Below, in pieces: positions 15,877 through 25,352 of a stretch of DNA of 64,000 nt. The translations under genes were made by a program, and so were the position numbers. The DNA is from an uncultured Thiotrichaceae bacterium. GTDB lineage: Bacteria > Pseudomonadota > Gammaproteobacteria > Thiotrichales > Thiotrichaceae. The notes below the pieces were generated by a model. It made no database searches. It saw only the letters and a list, made by a program, of their open reading frames with translations, and was not told where the DNA came from. The stretch spans positions 16,064-80,063 of the forward strand of contig CACVAY010000117.1 in the NCBI GenBank assembly GCA_902727985.1, read 5' to 3'. Numbering within the stretch: position 1 is the first letter of the stretch; the number at the start of each line of letters is the position of its first letter.

Positions 15877-18800
15877 CTAATCGACCTTCACTTTGTAATT
15901 GACATAGCCCGTTTCACCCGCCTGCAATGCGTCATTCGCTGGGAAGGTCCAGCGGATATCGCTACCAATAACAACAGGCGTACAGCTGATCAAGCTATTA
16001 GGGAGTGGCGTTTCGCAAGTGGGGCTTCCGACAATGGTGGTAAACTCAGGAACCACATCATTGATCACTAACTCGGTTAATGGTGCAGAACCCGTATTCT
16101 GATACTGAATACGATACAACAACTCATCACCTGGTTTAGCACCATTTTGCGTAGCGGTAACCCCCGTATTCTGTGTCACATTCTCTACCGTTTTGTACAA
16201 CTCTAATCGTGAAACGCCGGATGTTTCATTACTCGCCGCAGCTGTTGTCAAATCGGTCACAGTAAGTGCTATCGAACCCGCTGTCGCATTGGCTGGATCA
16301 CCGAAAGTAAAGTCCGCCGTAATCACGTTCGAGTAATCTTCACCCGAGTTGACATTACTAGGCGCATAGACTTTGTTGATCACACAAACCGGATTACCGA
16401 CACCCGCCACAATCACATCACCCTCAATCTCGGCATTGCCCTCTGAACCATTTAACTCACCATTACAGTCCGTATCTTGGTAGAGCACTTGTGACCAACC
16501 CGCTGTTGCTGGTGTGGAATTGGCGCTCGTAAACGTCACCGTACCCGTACTTTGCGATACAAACTCATGCGCATAGAGCACGACATTGCCGGGCAACACC
16601 GTTCCCACATGATCCGGCTTGAAGCTCGGCTCTTTTACATCACCAAAGTCAACACCCGTAATATCAGCGTTGCTGACGACAAAGGATGAACTCACATTAT
16701 CCGTCGTTGAGCGATAACCTTTTGGATCTCGTGCATTAGCAACACCACAGTTAGTGGGCACTGGCACGGTTTCACGCGAAGCCTCGTAAACCTGATAGGT
16801 ACCCGCTTCAACATTATCGAAACGATAGTTACCCTCGGCATCGGTTCGCACACTCTGACAAGTCGCGCCATCAAATAACACCACCGGCAAACCGCTCACA
16901 CCTATTTCAGTTGAATCATTGACGCCATCGACATCGGTATCGTTATACACACGACCTGAAACGGAAACACCTTTGGTCGTAATAGATAACGCGTAATCTT
17001 CAACTTCACCATCACGTTTTGCTCCACCTGGTTCGGTATTGCTAATGCTATCCGTGGTTAATCGAAGACGCATGTACGTATCACCTGCCGAAATATCGAT
17101 GGGAATAACCGACCATTTCAATTCAACATCAGCAGCCGATGCGCCAGCAGAAATCGTACGAATTGCCACTTCATCCGCATCAAAGGCACCATTGCCATCA
17201 AAGTCAATCCAACCCATTAAGGTCGCTGCTGAGCTTGTGACATTGGTTGTTTTCACTGTGACCGCATAGGTTCTGTCATGCGCATTTAATACTGGCAAGG
17301 GTAAGCTCACACCCTCCTCATCAACACCATCATCATTAGCAGCAATCGAAGGCTGACCATCAGTATCCACATCTGGTTTTACACTACCTAAGTACACATC
17401 ATTTACAACATCATGGCGCGCACCATCAACCGCTAGCTTTGTCAGATAATTATCGGGGGCATCACCATAATCCTGGCCTGCAACAATGGCCACTGCCGAG
17501 AATTCGGAGGTACCTGTTCCAGACACGGTTGCAGTAGCTGTCAGCTTGTCGTTCAGTTCAATGTTGGTGCCTGCTGGCAAGCTAGTGAGCGCAAACGTCT
17601 GACTAAAGGCCAACATGCCGCTTGGGTTATTACCATCCGCATCGGTACTCATAGCACAAGCTGTTCCACTTGCAGGCATGACCCATGATGTCAAAAACAC
17701 CTCACCCTCGCCATAATCCTGGGTTTCGCCGAACTGGTTACTACCCGCCGCAACGACCGAGACCGACGTTGGCGAGACATCCGCCTCAAACAACTCTATG
17801 GTCGCTCCGGCCGGTGCACAGCCGCTGATGATCAGGTTGCTACCAACCAGAATACTCTGCTTAAATTGTGGGAAGTTAAGCAGGCTGTTGGCACCAGTAT
17901 CGACATCATTAGCATCGTTATTGGTGACCTCATTACCCCTAAGGTCGATTCCGAGCCCGGTATTATTGAAGATCTGGTTTCTGGAGATGGTGACCAGGCT
18001 CGTTGAACTACTGACCTGAACACCAGAGGCCAAGTTGCTGTGAATGGTATTGCCGGAAATCGTGGCTGCCGCACCACTCTGAATCAGGATGCCACTATAT
18101 CCATTAACGGAGTCCTGCGAGTTATTAGCAACGATATTACCCTCGCCTGCTCCCAGCCCACCGATGACATGTCCCGCACCACCGTCTATCCTTACCCCCC
18201 AAAAGCCATTACCAATCGCTGTAGTACCATCAATCCCGACACCGATTTTATTACCTTGGATGGTCATATTGCTCATACTATAGAGTTCAATACCTGACCC
18301 CTGATCTGAGCCAGCGATCACGTTGTTACGAATGATCCACCCTTCATTATCCTCAGCAATGATCAGATACCATTGGTCTGTACGATCCAGCAGTCCCGTA
18401 GCATCCGTTCCAAGCAGATTGTTCTCGATGAGCACATTGTTCGTAGTACCGTAAAATCCGCCCAGCTCGAATCCATTGCCAGAGATCACGTTATTACGGA
18501 TGATTTCTCCATCTGAGACGATGTTGCCGGTATAGCCCGCAAAGCTGATACCTGAACCAACATAACCGCGCCCATTGCCGACCGACGTGTTGCCATCCGC
18601 CGCGATGCCAACATAGTTCATGTCGATGATCACATCATCAATGGTGCCCTCCATCCAGATACCGTCATTCGTGTTTGCGCCAACTACATTCATACCGCTG
18701 ACCGTCGCATCACCAATATCGGCACTAGTTACGCCGTTAAGCACGATGCCCTTGTGATTGTTTCCGGCGAGCGCGATTCCATTAGCAGCAAGGCCAATAT

Positions 18801-21800
18801 GGTTACAGGTGGCAGTGAAATTTGTGCTGTTATCGGCACGCAGACCATCGCTGTCGAAATTGCCAATTGAGAGACCTTTGACCGTCACACCATCCGCCGA
18901 ACCGATGGTCAAGCCATCAGCCGTTGCTCCGGTTCCGGCATTGGTGCCATCAAGAGCAACCAGGACCGAACGATCAGTGATCGCGCCATTCGCGTCGCGG
19001 ATGCCTCCGCAGGATGCGCCCGACTGTGTCGAACCATCCACACTGACGGCATCATCGGTAATGATCGGTAACACGGTGGCCGGTTTGATCACCACCACAC
19101 CTGCGGTAGTCAAATCCAATGTCGTATGACTCTCAGTACCAACATAGGCACTGCCATCCGGCACCATAAAGATAGACGTTTCCTGACCTGCATTAATCCC
19201 CTGATTCGGGATATCAGTGAGCAGATTGCTGTTGAGGATGAATTGGCGTAATGAACCCTGTCCGCTGTCATTAGTATTGACAATGGTGTCGAAGTTAAAG
19301 CCGAAGTCGATGCCAGCGATGTCCGCTCCCGCCACCGTCACTGGTTGCAGGGATTGCACCGCACCACCACCCGACAACGCAAAGGTCGTGGCATTCAGCG
19401 TTTCCGCACCACCGTTAGCCGTACCATCGGCCACGGCTGGCTTGCGCCCGCCGACTTCGCCGGTGACGGCAGTCGTACCATCCGTGCGGAAAGTCTGCAC
19501 CCCCAGTTCGGAGCCATTCGCGCCGGTACGGGTCGAGCTGACTGTGTCACTCACCACGCGCACATGGTAGTCACCATTCGTTAAACCGGCAAATTCGTAA
19601 GCACCATCGTTCGTGCCATCATTTGCTGTTGTCGTTGAATCACGCAAAGCGCCGGTATTGTCATAAAGCTCAACCGTTACGCCGTTTACTCCCACACCAG
19701 AAGCACTACTCTGATCTCTTCCAGCGCCGCCGCCATAGTTAATATCTTCAAAGACGATGCCGTTTAACTTATTCGCCACAATCAAACCAATCGCCGAGAA
19801 TTCGGAGGTACCTGTTCCAGACACGGTTGCAGTAGCTGTCAGCTTGTCGTTCAGTTCAATGTTGGTGCCTGCTGGCAAGCTAGTGAGCGCAAACGTCTGA
19901 CTAAAGGCCAACATGCCGCTTGGGTTATTACCATCCGCATCGGTACTCATAGCACAAGCTGTTCCACTTGCAGGCATGACCCATGATGTCAAAAACACCT
20001 CACCCTCGCCATAATCCTGGGTTTCGCCGAACTGGTTACTACCCGCCGCAACGACCGAGACCGACGTTGGCGAGACATCCGCCTCAAACAACTCTATGGT
20101 CGCTCCGGCCGGTGCACAGCCGCTGATGATCAGGTTGCTACCAACCAGAATACTCTGCTTAAATTGTGGGAAGTTAAGCAGGCTGTTGGCACCAGTATCG
20201 ACATCATTAGCATCGTTATTGGTGACCTCATTACCCCTAAGGTCGATTCCGAGCCCGGTATTATTGAAGATCTGGTTTCTGGAGATGGTGACCAGGCTCG
20301 TTGAACTACTGACCTGAACACCAGAGGCCAAGTTGCTGTGAATGGTATTGCCGGAAATCGTGGCTGCCGCACCACTCTGAATCAGGATGCCACTATATCC
20401 ATTAACGGAGTCCTGCGAGTTATTAGCAACGATATTACCCTCGCCTGCTCCCAGCCCACCGATGACATGTCCCGCACCACCGTCTATCCTTACCCCCCAA
20501 AAGCCATTACCAATCGCTGTAGTACCATCAATCCCGACACCGATTTTATTACCTTGGATGGTCATATTGCTCATACTATAGAGTTCAATACCTGACCCCT
20601 GATCTGAGCCAGCGATCACGTTGTTACGAATGATCCACCCTTCATTATCCTCAGCAATGATCAGATACCATTGGTCTGTACGATCCAGCAGTCCCGTAGC
20701 ATCCGTTCCAAGCAGATTGTTCTCGATGAGCACATTGTTCGTAGTACCGTAAAATCCGCCCAGCTCGAATCCATTGCCAGAGATCACGTTATTACGGATG
20801 ATTTCTCCATCTGAGACGATGTTGCCGGTATAGCCCGCAAAGCTGATACCTGAACCAACATAACCGCGCCCATTGCCGACCGACGTGTTGCCATCCGCCG
20901 CGATGCCAACATAGTTCATGTCGATGATCACATCATCAATGGTGCCCTCCATCCAGATACCGTCATTCGTGTTTGCGCCAACTACATTCATACCGCTGAC
21001 CGTCGCATCACCAATATCGGCACTAGTTACGCCGTTAAGCACGATGCCCTTGTGATTGTTTCCGGCGAGCGCGATTCCATTAGCAGCAAGGCCAATATGG
21101 TTACAGGTGGCAGTGAAATTTGTGCTGTTATCGGCACGCAGACCATCGCTGTCGAAATTGCCAATTGAGAGACCTTTGACCGTCACACCATCCGCCGAAC
21201 CGATGGTCAAGCCATCAGCCGTTGCTCCGGTTCCGGCATTGGTGCCATCAAGAGCAACCAGGACCGAACGATCAGTGATCGCGCCATTCGCGTCGCGGAT
21301 GCCTCCGCAGGATGCGCCCGACTGTGTCGAACCATCCACACTGACGGCATCATCGGTAATGATCGGTAACACGGTGGCCGGTTTGATCACCACCACACCT
21401 GCGGTAGTCAAATCCAATGTCGTATGACTCTCAGTACCAACATAGGCACTGCCATCCGGCACCATAAAGATAGACGTTTCCTGACCTGCATTAATCCCCT
21501 GATTCGGGATATCAGTGAGCAGATTGCTGTTGAGGATGAATTGGCGTAATGAACCCTGTCCGCTGTCATTAGTATTGACAATGGTGTCGAAGTTAAAGCC
21601 GAAGTCGATGCCAGCGATGTCCGCTCCCGCCACCGTCACTGGTTGCAGGGATTGCACCGCACCACCACCCGACAACGCAAAGGTCGTGGCATTCAGCGTT
21701 TCCGCACCACCGTTAGCCGTACCATCGGCCACGGCTGGCTTGCGCCCGCCGACTTCGCCGGTGACGGCAGTCGTACCATCCGTGCGGAAAGTCTGCACCC

Positions 21801-24162
21801 CCAGTTCGGAGCCATTCGCGCCGGTACGGGTCGAGCTGACGGTGTTACTCACCACGCGCACATGGTAACTGCCATCCAGTACATTATTGAAAGTATAACG
21901 ACCATCGGCTGCGGTGGTGGTAGTGCTGGCTAGATTGCCACTGGCATCATACAGTTCCACAACCGCCGCCGTAACTCCTGCACCACTGGCGGTTGCAAGA
22001 TCACGACCTGCGCCACCCCCATAGTTGACATCCTCGAAGATTGTGCCGGTCAGGTCATACCCAGGGTCAACCAAGGCAGGCTCATCTAACCAACACGCTT
22101 TTTGCAAATTTTTAGAGGCCCCTGTGGCTGCCGCAAAACCAAACCTAACATACGAACTGCCGAAATAACTGACTAAATCACGGGTGACTGAAGCAAGTTG
22201 AACGCCATCAAAATAATAGGTGAAATTTTGCGTAGCGGGATCCCAGACATAGCGGGTAATGTGGTATTTGCCATCTTCAATTTCTCCACCGGCCCCAATG
22301 GCTACCGCACTTAACAGTGTATTAGCCGGATCAGGTAAAGCCACATCACCATTCAGATAGATGCCCGTATGATCAGCAGCCAAATCACCGGTAAAGCCAC
22401 TGATGTTAGTATTGTCAAAGGTATCGAATTCAATGGTGACAGACGGATAGACTGCTCGGTTGTTCAAACCAGACGCACTTAGATTGATATCACCGTCTAC
22501 TCCCATGTAGCCTCCGTTATAGCCTTGTGCAGCCGTACCGCGTGGATCATTTTGTAGAATAAAGGACAGCCCGTCTGCCCCTGCATCAAGACCCGTACTG
22601 GGGTCGATGCCTACATTAGAACCCAGATAAACACCTAATTGAATATCAAAGGGTTGACTTAGATCTATTTGGTCATTTGACCAAATAAAGCCAGACTTGA
22701 AGTTCGCATCATCGGTCAGAACATACTCATTATTAGCATTGACGTAAGCATCGCCCAGTGTAGTCACTGGTACGGCAACACAGGAAGAGACCAAACTATT
22801 GATCGTGACAGCATAATCCTCGACCTCACCATTGGTGGCAGCCGCCGTACTATCCAGTCCTTGCGTGGTTGACCAGCGGAAGCGGGCGAAGGTCTGAGAG
22901 GTGATTGCACCTGCAGGTACAGTCACTGCAAAGGCAATCGTTCCAGCGGTGGCATTAGTATCAAGCCCACCACCATCCTGCAAATCAGAGGCGATTTGCT
23001 CACCTGAATCCAGAAAATCACCATCCCCATTCCAGTCTATCCAGCCTTGCAAGTAGCCACTTGCGCCGTTTACGGTTGCCGTAATCGTTGCAGTTTCACC
23101 TCTTGTCAACGCTGGAATTGTGATTCCGTCCTCGTCGTCACCCTGTCCATCAACATCATCGCCATTGGCTGTGGTGGTTCCTTGCGTAGCGGCATCCGGG
23201 TCTGGTGGTGTCGAACCAAGATAGTGTGCACTGGTGAACTGTACTGTTGCCATGGTCAGTGAAGCAATGGACGTCAGCGCCGAGGGCTGAGACCCCCCCG
23301 TTGCTGTTGCGCCATTATAATGTGAAGCATCAGGCATACCCGCAGCATCACCGTAATCAAAGGGAATGAATACGCCGAAAGCGAGTGCATCCCGACCGAT
23401 CTGTGATTGCAGGTTGACATTAAGAGTCGTTACATCCTCTGTCAGCGCTAGTAGTGAGCCGCCACCTGCATTTGGGAGTTCACTCATGAAAATCGTACGA
23501 TTAGCATTGGAGAATTGCACATCAAGCGTGCCCGATGCCTCGATAGGGCGCCATTGTGAGCCATCCGTTGTCCAGCTAGCATTTTCATCGGCATTGCCGG
23601 TATCTTCTGCCTCGGCTACAACGATATCCGCCGGGATAGGACTGCCGTTCAGTGTGGCAGAGAAGGTGACGTCAAAGTCAATGCCGCTTGAGTCGGTCAC
23701 TGATACGTTGCCAAGACCGATGGGGTTTACACCGCCATAAAGTTTATTGAGTGTGTCACCCCACCAATCCCCGCTATTGTAGGGAAGCAGATCGCCATTG
23801 CTTATATTGGAGAGCGTAGCCGTGATGATGATGCCACTGCCGACATCCCAGCTTTTGGTGACCACATCCCCAGCGTTAAACTGTGTATTCGCACCGCAAG
23901 ACCAGTCAAGCCAGAAGATCGAGTCGCGGAATTGCCCCGTTCCCGAACTGGCATAGCCAGATCCATTACCTGCGCTCTCTGTGCCGCAACTTACAGCAGC
24001 AGCAAAGGCTTTAGTGCCTGGCATAAGCAGCATAAGAAGGATGATAAACAAGGCCGCCTTCGGAAGGCCCAGCCCGTATTCCTTTTTTTTGGTTTTACTG
24101 TTTAGTATCGCCTGCAATGTAGATCGTAACCAACGGCCAAGCGCCAAAATATTATTATTCAT
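15877..24162 (-). CDS. giant modular surface protein with lectin-like and duplicated beta-helix regions
   Basis: About 2761 residues from the ATG at 24162, chosen because AGGG lies six bases upstream; a TTG two codons earlier is possible. It has a long signal peptide (hydrophobic core near residues 35-52, ending AFAAA). Modules in order: a CshA-fibril-like N-terminal domain (to about 260); GEVED (FDYGDA to NGEVEDYA, about 267-446); an L-type-lectin-like domain (about 475-690, with DGLSFILQNDP and VTIEFDTFDN); SdrD-B (about 700-765); a right-handed beta-helix region (about 774-1456); SdrD-B; a second, identical beta-helix region (about 1540-2222); GEVED (about 2226-2390); SdrD-B; and a C-terminal DUF11 domain. 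No anchor is visible. An adhesin or matrix protein is inferred. The beta-helix DNA is visibly more GC-rich than its surroundings. Confidence 0.88.
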   Translation of the reverse strand: MNNNILALGRWLRSTLQAILNSKTKKKEYGLGLPKAALFIILLMLLMPGTKAFAAAVSCGTESAGNGSGYASSGTGQFRDSIFWLDWSCGANTQFNAGDVVTKSWDVGSGIIITATLSNISNGDLLPYNSGDWWGDTLNKLYGGVNPIGLGNVSVTDSSGIDFDVTFSATLNGSPIPADIVVAEAEDTGNADENASWTTDGSQWRPIEASGTLDVQFSNANRTIFMSELPNAGGGSLLALTEDVTTLNVNLQSQIGRDALAFGVFIPFDYGDAAGMPDASHYNGATATGGSQPSALTSIASLTMATVQFTSAHYLGSTPPDPDAATQGTTTANGDDVDGQGDDEDGITIPALTRGETATITATVNGASGYLQGWIDWNGDGDFLDSGEQIASDLQDGGGLDTNATAGTIAFAVTVPAGAITSQTFARFRWSTTQGLDSTAAATNGEVEDYAVTINSLVSSCVAVPVTTLGDAYVNANNEYVLTDDANFKSGFIWSNDQIDLSQPFDIQLGVYLGSNVGIDPSTGLDAGADGLSFILQNDPRGTAAQGYNGGYMGVDGDINLSASGLNNRAVYPSVTIEFDTFDNTNISGFTGDLAADHTGIYLNGDVALPDPANTLLSAVAIGAGGEIEDGKYHITRYVWDPATQNFTYYFDGVQLASVTRDLVSYFGSSYVRFGFAAATGASKNLQKACWLDEPALVDPGYDLTGTIFEDVNYGGGAGRDLATASGAGVTAAVVELYDASGNLASTTTTAADGRYTFNNVLDGSYHVRVVSNTVSSTRTGANGSELGVQTFRTDGTTAVTGEVGGRKPAVADGTANGGAETLNATTFALSGGGAVQSLQPVTVAGADIAGIDFGFNFDTIVNTNDSGQGSLRQFILNSNLLTDIPNQGINAGQETSIFMVPDGSAYVGTESHTTLDLTTAGVVVIKPATVLPIITDDAVSVDGSTQSGASCGGIRDANGAITDRSVLVALDGTNAGTGATADGLTIGSADGVTVKGLSIGNFDSDGLRADNSTNFTATCNHIGLAANGIALAGNNHKGIVLNGVTSADIGDATVSGMNVVGANTNDGIWMEGTIDDVIIDMNYVGIAADGNTSVGNGRGYVGSGISFAGYTGNIVSDGEIIRNNVISGNGFELGGFYGTTNNVLIENNLLGTDATGLLDRTDQWYLIIAEDNEGWIIRNNVIAGSDQGSGIELYSMSNMTIQGNKIGVGIDGTTAIGNGFWGVRIDGGAGHVIGGLGAGEGNIVANNSQDSVNGYSGILIQSGAAATISGNTIHSNLASGVQVSSSTSLVTISRNQIFNNTGLGIDLRGNEVTNNDANDVDTGANSLLNFPQFKQSILVGSNLIISGCAPAGATIELFEADVSPTSVSVVAAGSNQFGETQDYGEGEVFLTSWVMPASGTACAMSTDADGNNPSGMLAFSQTFALTSLPAGTNIELNDKLTATATVSGTGTSEFSAIGLIVANKLNGIVFEDINYGGGAGRDQSSASGVGVNGVTVELYDNTGALRDSTTTANDGTNDGAYEFAGLTNGDYHVRVVSDTVSSTRTGANGSELGVQTFRTDGTTAVTGEVGGRKPAVADGTANGGAETLNATTFALSGGGAVQSLQPVTVAGADIAGIDFGFNFDTIVNTNDSGQGSLRQFILNSNLLTDIPNQGINAGQETSIFMVPDGSAYVGTESHTTLDLTTAGVVVIKPATVLPIITDDAVSVDGSTQSGASCGGIRDANGAITDRSVLVALDGTNAGTGATADGLTIGSADGVTVKGLSIGNFDSDGLRADNSTNFTATCNHIGLAANGIALAGNNHKGIVLNGVTSADIGDATVSGMNVVGANTNDGIWMEGTIDDVIIDMNYVGIAADGNTSVGNGRGYVGSGISFAGYTGNIVSDGEIIRNNVISGNGFELGGFYGTTNNVLIENNLLGTDATGLLDRTDQWYLIIAEDNEGWIIRNNVIAGSDQGSGIELYSMSNMTIQGNKIGVGIDGTTAIGNGFWGVRIDGGAGHVIGGLGAGEGNIVANNSQDSVNGYSGILIQSGAAATISGNTIHSNLASGVQVSSSTSLVTISRNQIFNNTGLGIDLRGNEVTNNDANDVDTGANSLLNFPQFKQSILVGSNLIISGCAPAGATIELFEADVSPTSVSVVAAGSNQFGETQDYGEGEVFLTSWVMPASGTACAMSTDADGNNPSGMLAFSQTFALTSLPAGTNIELNDKLTATATVSGTGTSEFSAVAIVAGQDYGDAPDNYLTKLAVDGARHDVVNDVYLGSVKPDVDTDGQPSIAANDDGVDEEGVSLPLPVLNAHDRTYAVTVKTTNVTSSAATLMGWIDFDGNGAFDADEVAIRTISAGASAADVELKWSVIPIDISAGDTYMRLRLTTDSISNTEPGGAKRDGEVEDYALSITTKGVSVSGRVYNDTDVDGVNDSTEIGVSGLPVVLFDGATCQSVRTDAEGNYRFDNVEAGTYQVYEASRETVPVPTNCGVANARDPKGYRSTTDNVSSSFVVSNADITGVDFGDVKEPSFKPDHVGTVLPGNVVLYAHEFVSQSTGTVTFTSANSTPATAGWSQVLYQDTDCNGELNGSEGNAEIEGDVIVAGVGNPVCVINKVYAPSNVNSGEDYSNVITADFTFGDPANATAGSIALTVTDLTTAAASNETSGVSRLELYKTVENVTQNTGVTATQNGAKPGDELLYRIQYQNTGSAPLTELVINDVVPEFTTIVGSPTCETPLPNSLISCTPVVIGSDIRWTFPANDALQAGETGYVNYKVKVD
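17495..19542 (-). repeat. 2,048-bp direct repeat inside the giant gene, promoter-distal copy
   Basis: Matches 19793-21840 base for base wherever I compared it (offset 2,298 bp), with differences starting at 19543. It encodes about 683 residues: the end of an SdrD-B linker (from TRTGANGSELG) and the whole beta-helix to GTSEFSA. The phase is kept, so the gene stays open. The 250-bp spacer (19543-19792) carries a divergent SdrD-B domain. Confidence 0.92.
19793..21840 (-). repeat. 2,048-bp direct repeat inside the giant gene, promoter-proximal copy
   Basis: Partner of 17495-19542. Both edges are sharp: at 21841 and 21846 the flanks differ from those at 19543 and 19548. Lack of visible drift over 2 kb implies a very recent duplication or ongoing gene conversion. 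Confidence 0.92.
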
Positions 24163-24676
24163 AGTCAACCCTAAAATGCAGTTATCAGAAACATCAATGG
24201 GGTCAGACTCAATTGATTGAACCTAGGTCGGTCAATCAATAGTCTTTTTTTGATGGCGGAAAAACTCACTAAATCTATAGTAAATAAATAAAAAGCACCT
24301 ATTAATTGACTTAGATTTTTCTTGATCCGTAAGAAACCCATTTTTACCTCTTATTATTTTTATATTTTATGCACGTCAACAGCAACCCAAGATGAACCTA
24401 ACGGAATATCTAAAGCATAAATAGATTTGTGTGATTATTAAGCATTCTTAGCTTCTGGTTGATTTTTTTGGATCAACGGTAGGATGACTTTCAGAGAGGT
24501 GGGTTAATTCAGAAAAATTTAGGTATCTATACTAATTCGACACAGGTAAGTTATTAAAACGTTAGAGTTTAATTTGATCCTTATCGAAGTAGCCTACATA
24601 CATCCGATAGAGTAATAGCGACAGTTTTTAGATAATCCTCAACCAAGACGAAAGTAGTTGTGTTTTGCACGGAAAC
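24163..24676. other. AT-rich upstream region of the giant gene, with an inverted repeat
   Basis: No gene is seen in this stretch. At 24212-24240 a perfect 9-bp inverted repeat (ATTGATTGA and TCAATCAAT) flanks an 11-nt loop containing CCTAGG. Outer GACT and AGTC (24206-24209, 24241-24244) extend it past a bulge, and GGGGTCAGACTC precedes it. It resembles a small mobile-element end or a regulatory hairpin; I cannot tell which. The remaining 430 bp is AT-rich and probably holds the promoter and a long 5' leader for the giant gene, but I see no riboswitch consensus. Confidence 0.45.
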
Positions 24677-24709
24677 AAAAAAGCCCCCTGATGGTTGATC
24701 AAGAGGCTT
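24677..24709 (-). terminator. rho-independent terminator after the dinJ/yafQ-like pair
   Basis: On the minus strand AAGCCTCTTGAT pairs fully (two G-U) with ATCAGGGGGCTT around a 5-nt loop, followed by a T-rich run. It sits 65 bp past the toxin gene stop. Confidence 0.85.
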
Positions 24710-24773
24710 ATTCTATATATGTGTTAATGATGCGCTAGTATTAATACATGCTATCGTTACGAAGATCGTTCCA

Positions 24774-25055
24774 TTATAAACCTAGTTCACTGTGAGACCC
24801 TAGGCGCACTAACTGCAATGTTTCTTTATCAGGGTTTCTATAGATTAAAACCAAATCTGGTTTAATGTGACAGTCTCTATGATCTTTCCAGTTACCCGAT
24901 AAACCATGATCTCTATAGGATTCTTCAAGAGGTCGTTCATTAATTAATTCCGTCAAGACCTCAACAAATATAATCTCTAATACTGACCTGTACTTACCTT
25001 TTGATTCTCGCTTGTAGTCTCGTTTGAATTGACTGGTACGCTCAATCGTCAGCAT
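24774..25055 (-). CDS. yafQ: YafQ-type mRNA interferase toxin
   Basis: 93 residues, the usual length. It has the YafQ catalytic set: H50, H63 and D67 in DCHIKPDLVLIYR, and H88 in LVRLGSHSELGL. These match the E. coli positions almost one for one. Family members cut mRNA on translating ribosomes. The gene overlaps the antitoxin gene by 14 nt and is followed by a strong terminator, so the two genes form a closed unit. All active-site residues are present and the toxin looks functional. It lies between the giant surface gene and the DUF11 locus, perhaps as an acquired stabilising module. Confidence 0.92.
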   Translation of the reverse strand: MLTIERTSQFKRDYKRESKGKYRSVLEIIFVEVLTELINERPLEESYRDHGLSGNWKDHRDCHIKPDLVLIYRNPDKETLQLVRLGSHSELGL

Positions 25056-25305
25056 TCAAATCATCCATTAAGTCACTAACACTATTGAATGATTTTGTTT
25101 TACCTTTTCTTGCTTCCTCCATTGCCTTAATGGTTGTTTCATTAGGTTTTAGCACATCGAAAGGTAAAGCTTTTTCTGTAGCAACACGGGTAAGCATGAT
25201 TCTAAAAGCATCAGATACGGTTAAACCCATAGTCGCTAACACGGTAGCGGCTTCTTCTTTTATGTGTTCGTCTATACGTGCGCGAACGACTGCATTAGCT
25301 GGCAT
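25042..25305 (-). CDS. dinJ: DinJ/RelB-family antitoxin
   Basis: 87 residues. The N-terminal VVRARIDEHIKEEAATVLAT and then GLTVSDAFRIMLTRV form the ribbon-helix-helix domain of DinJ. ALPFDV follows, as in E. coli DinJ, then an acidic C-terminal segment that would mask the toxin. The gene is first in the pair, with a 14-nt overlap into yafQ. A 27-bp palindrome 20 bp upstream of the start is the likely autorepressor site. Confidence 0.92.
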   Translation of the reverse strand: MPANAVVRARIDEHIKEEAATVLATMGLTVSDAFRIMLTRVATEKALPFDVLKPNETTIKAMEEARKGKTKSFNSVSDLMDDLNADD

Positions 25306-25325
25306 TTCATTTCACCTTTAAGTTG

Positions 25326-25352
25326 GTTATGAGCTACATTGTAGCCCATAAC
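25326..25352. promoter_or_regulatory. 27-bp operator palindrome for the DinJ/YafQ pair
   Basis: GTTATGAGCTACA and its near-complement TGTAGCCCATAAC form an imperfect palindrome broken only at one mirrored position pair and the centre. It lies directly upstream of the antitoxin gene, where DinJ-YafQ complexes are known to bind in E. coli. Confidence 0.65.

Noticed and set aside
18758-19570. Plus-strand frames of 117-123 codons, present twice 2,298 bp apart
   Set aside because: They lie antisense to the beta-helix coding region and recur only because that region is duplicated; no ribosome sites or domains.
24192-24209. GGGGTCAGACTC next to an inverted repeat, thought of as the end of a REP-associated transposase element
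   Set aside because: The motif looks familiar, but no transposase or second copy is in the window, so I list only the inverted repeat.
24241-24676. Possible riboswitch (cyclic-di-GMP type) in the leader of the giant surface gene
   Set aside because: I looked for the conserved core on the minus strand and did not find it.
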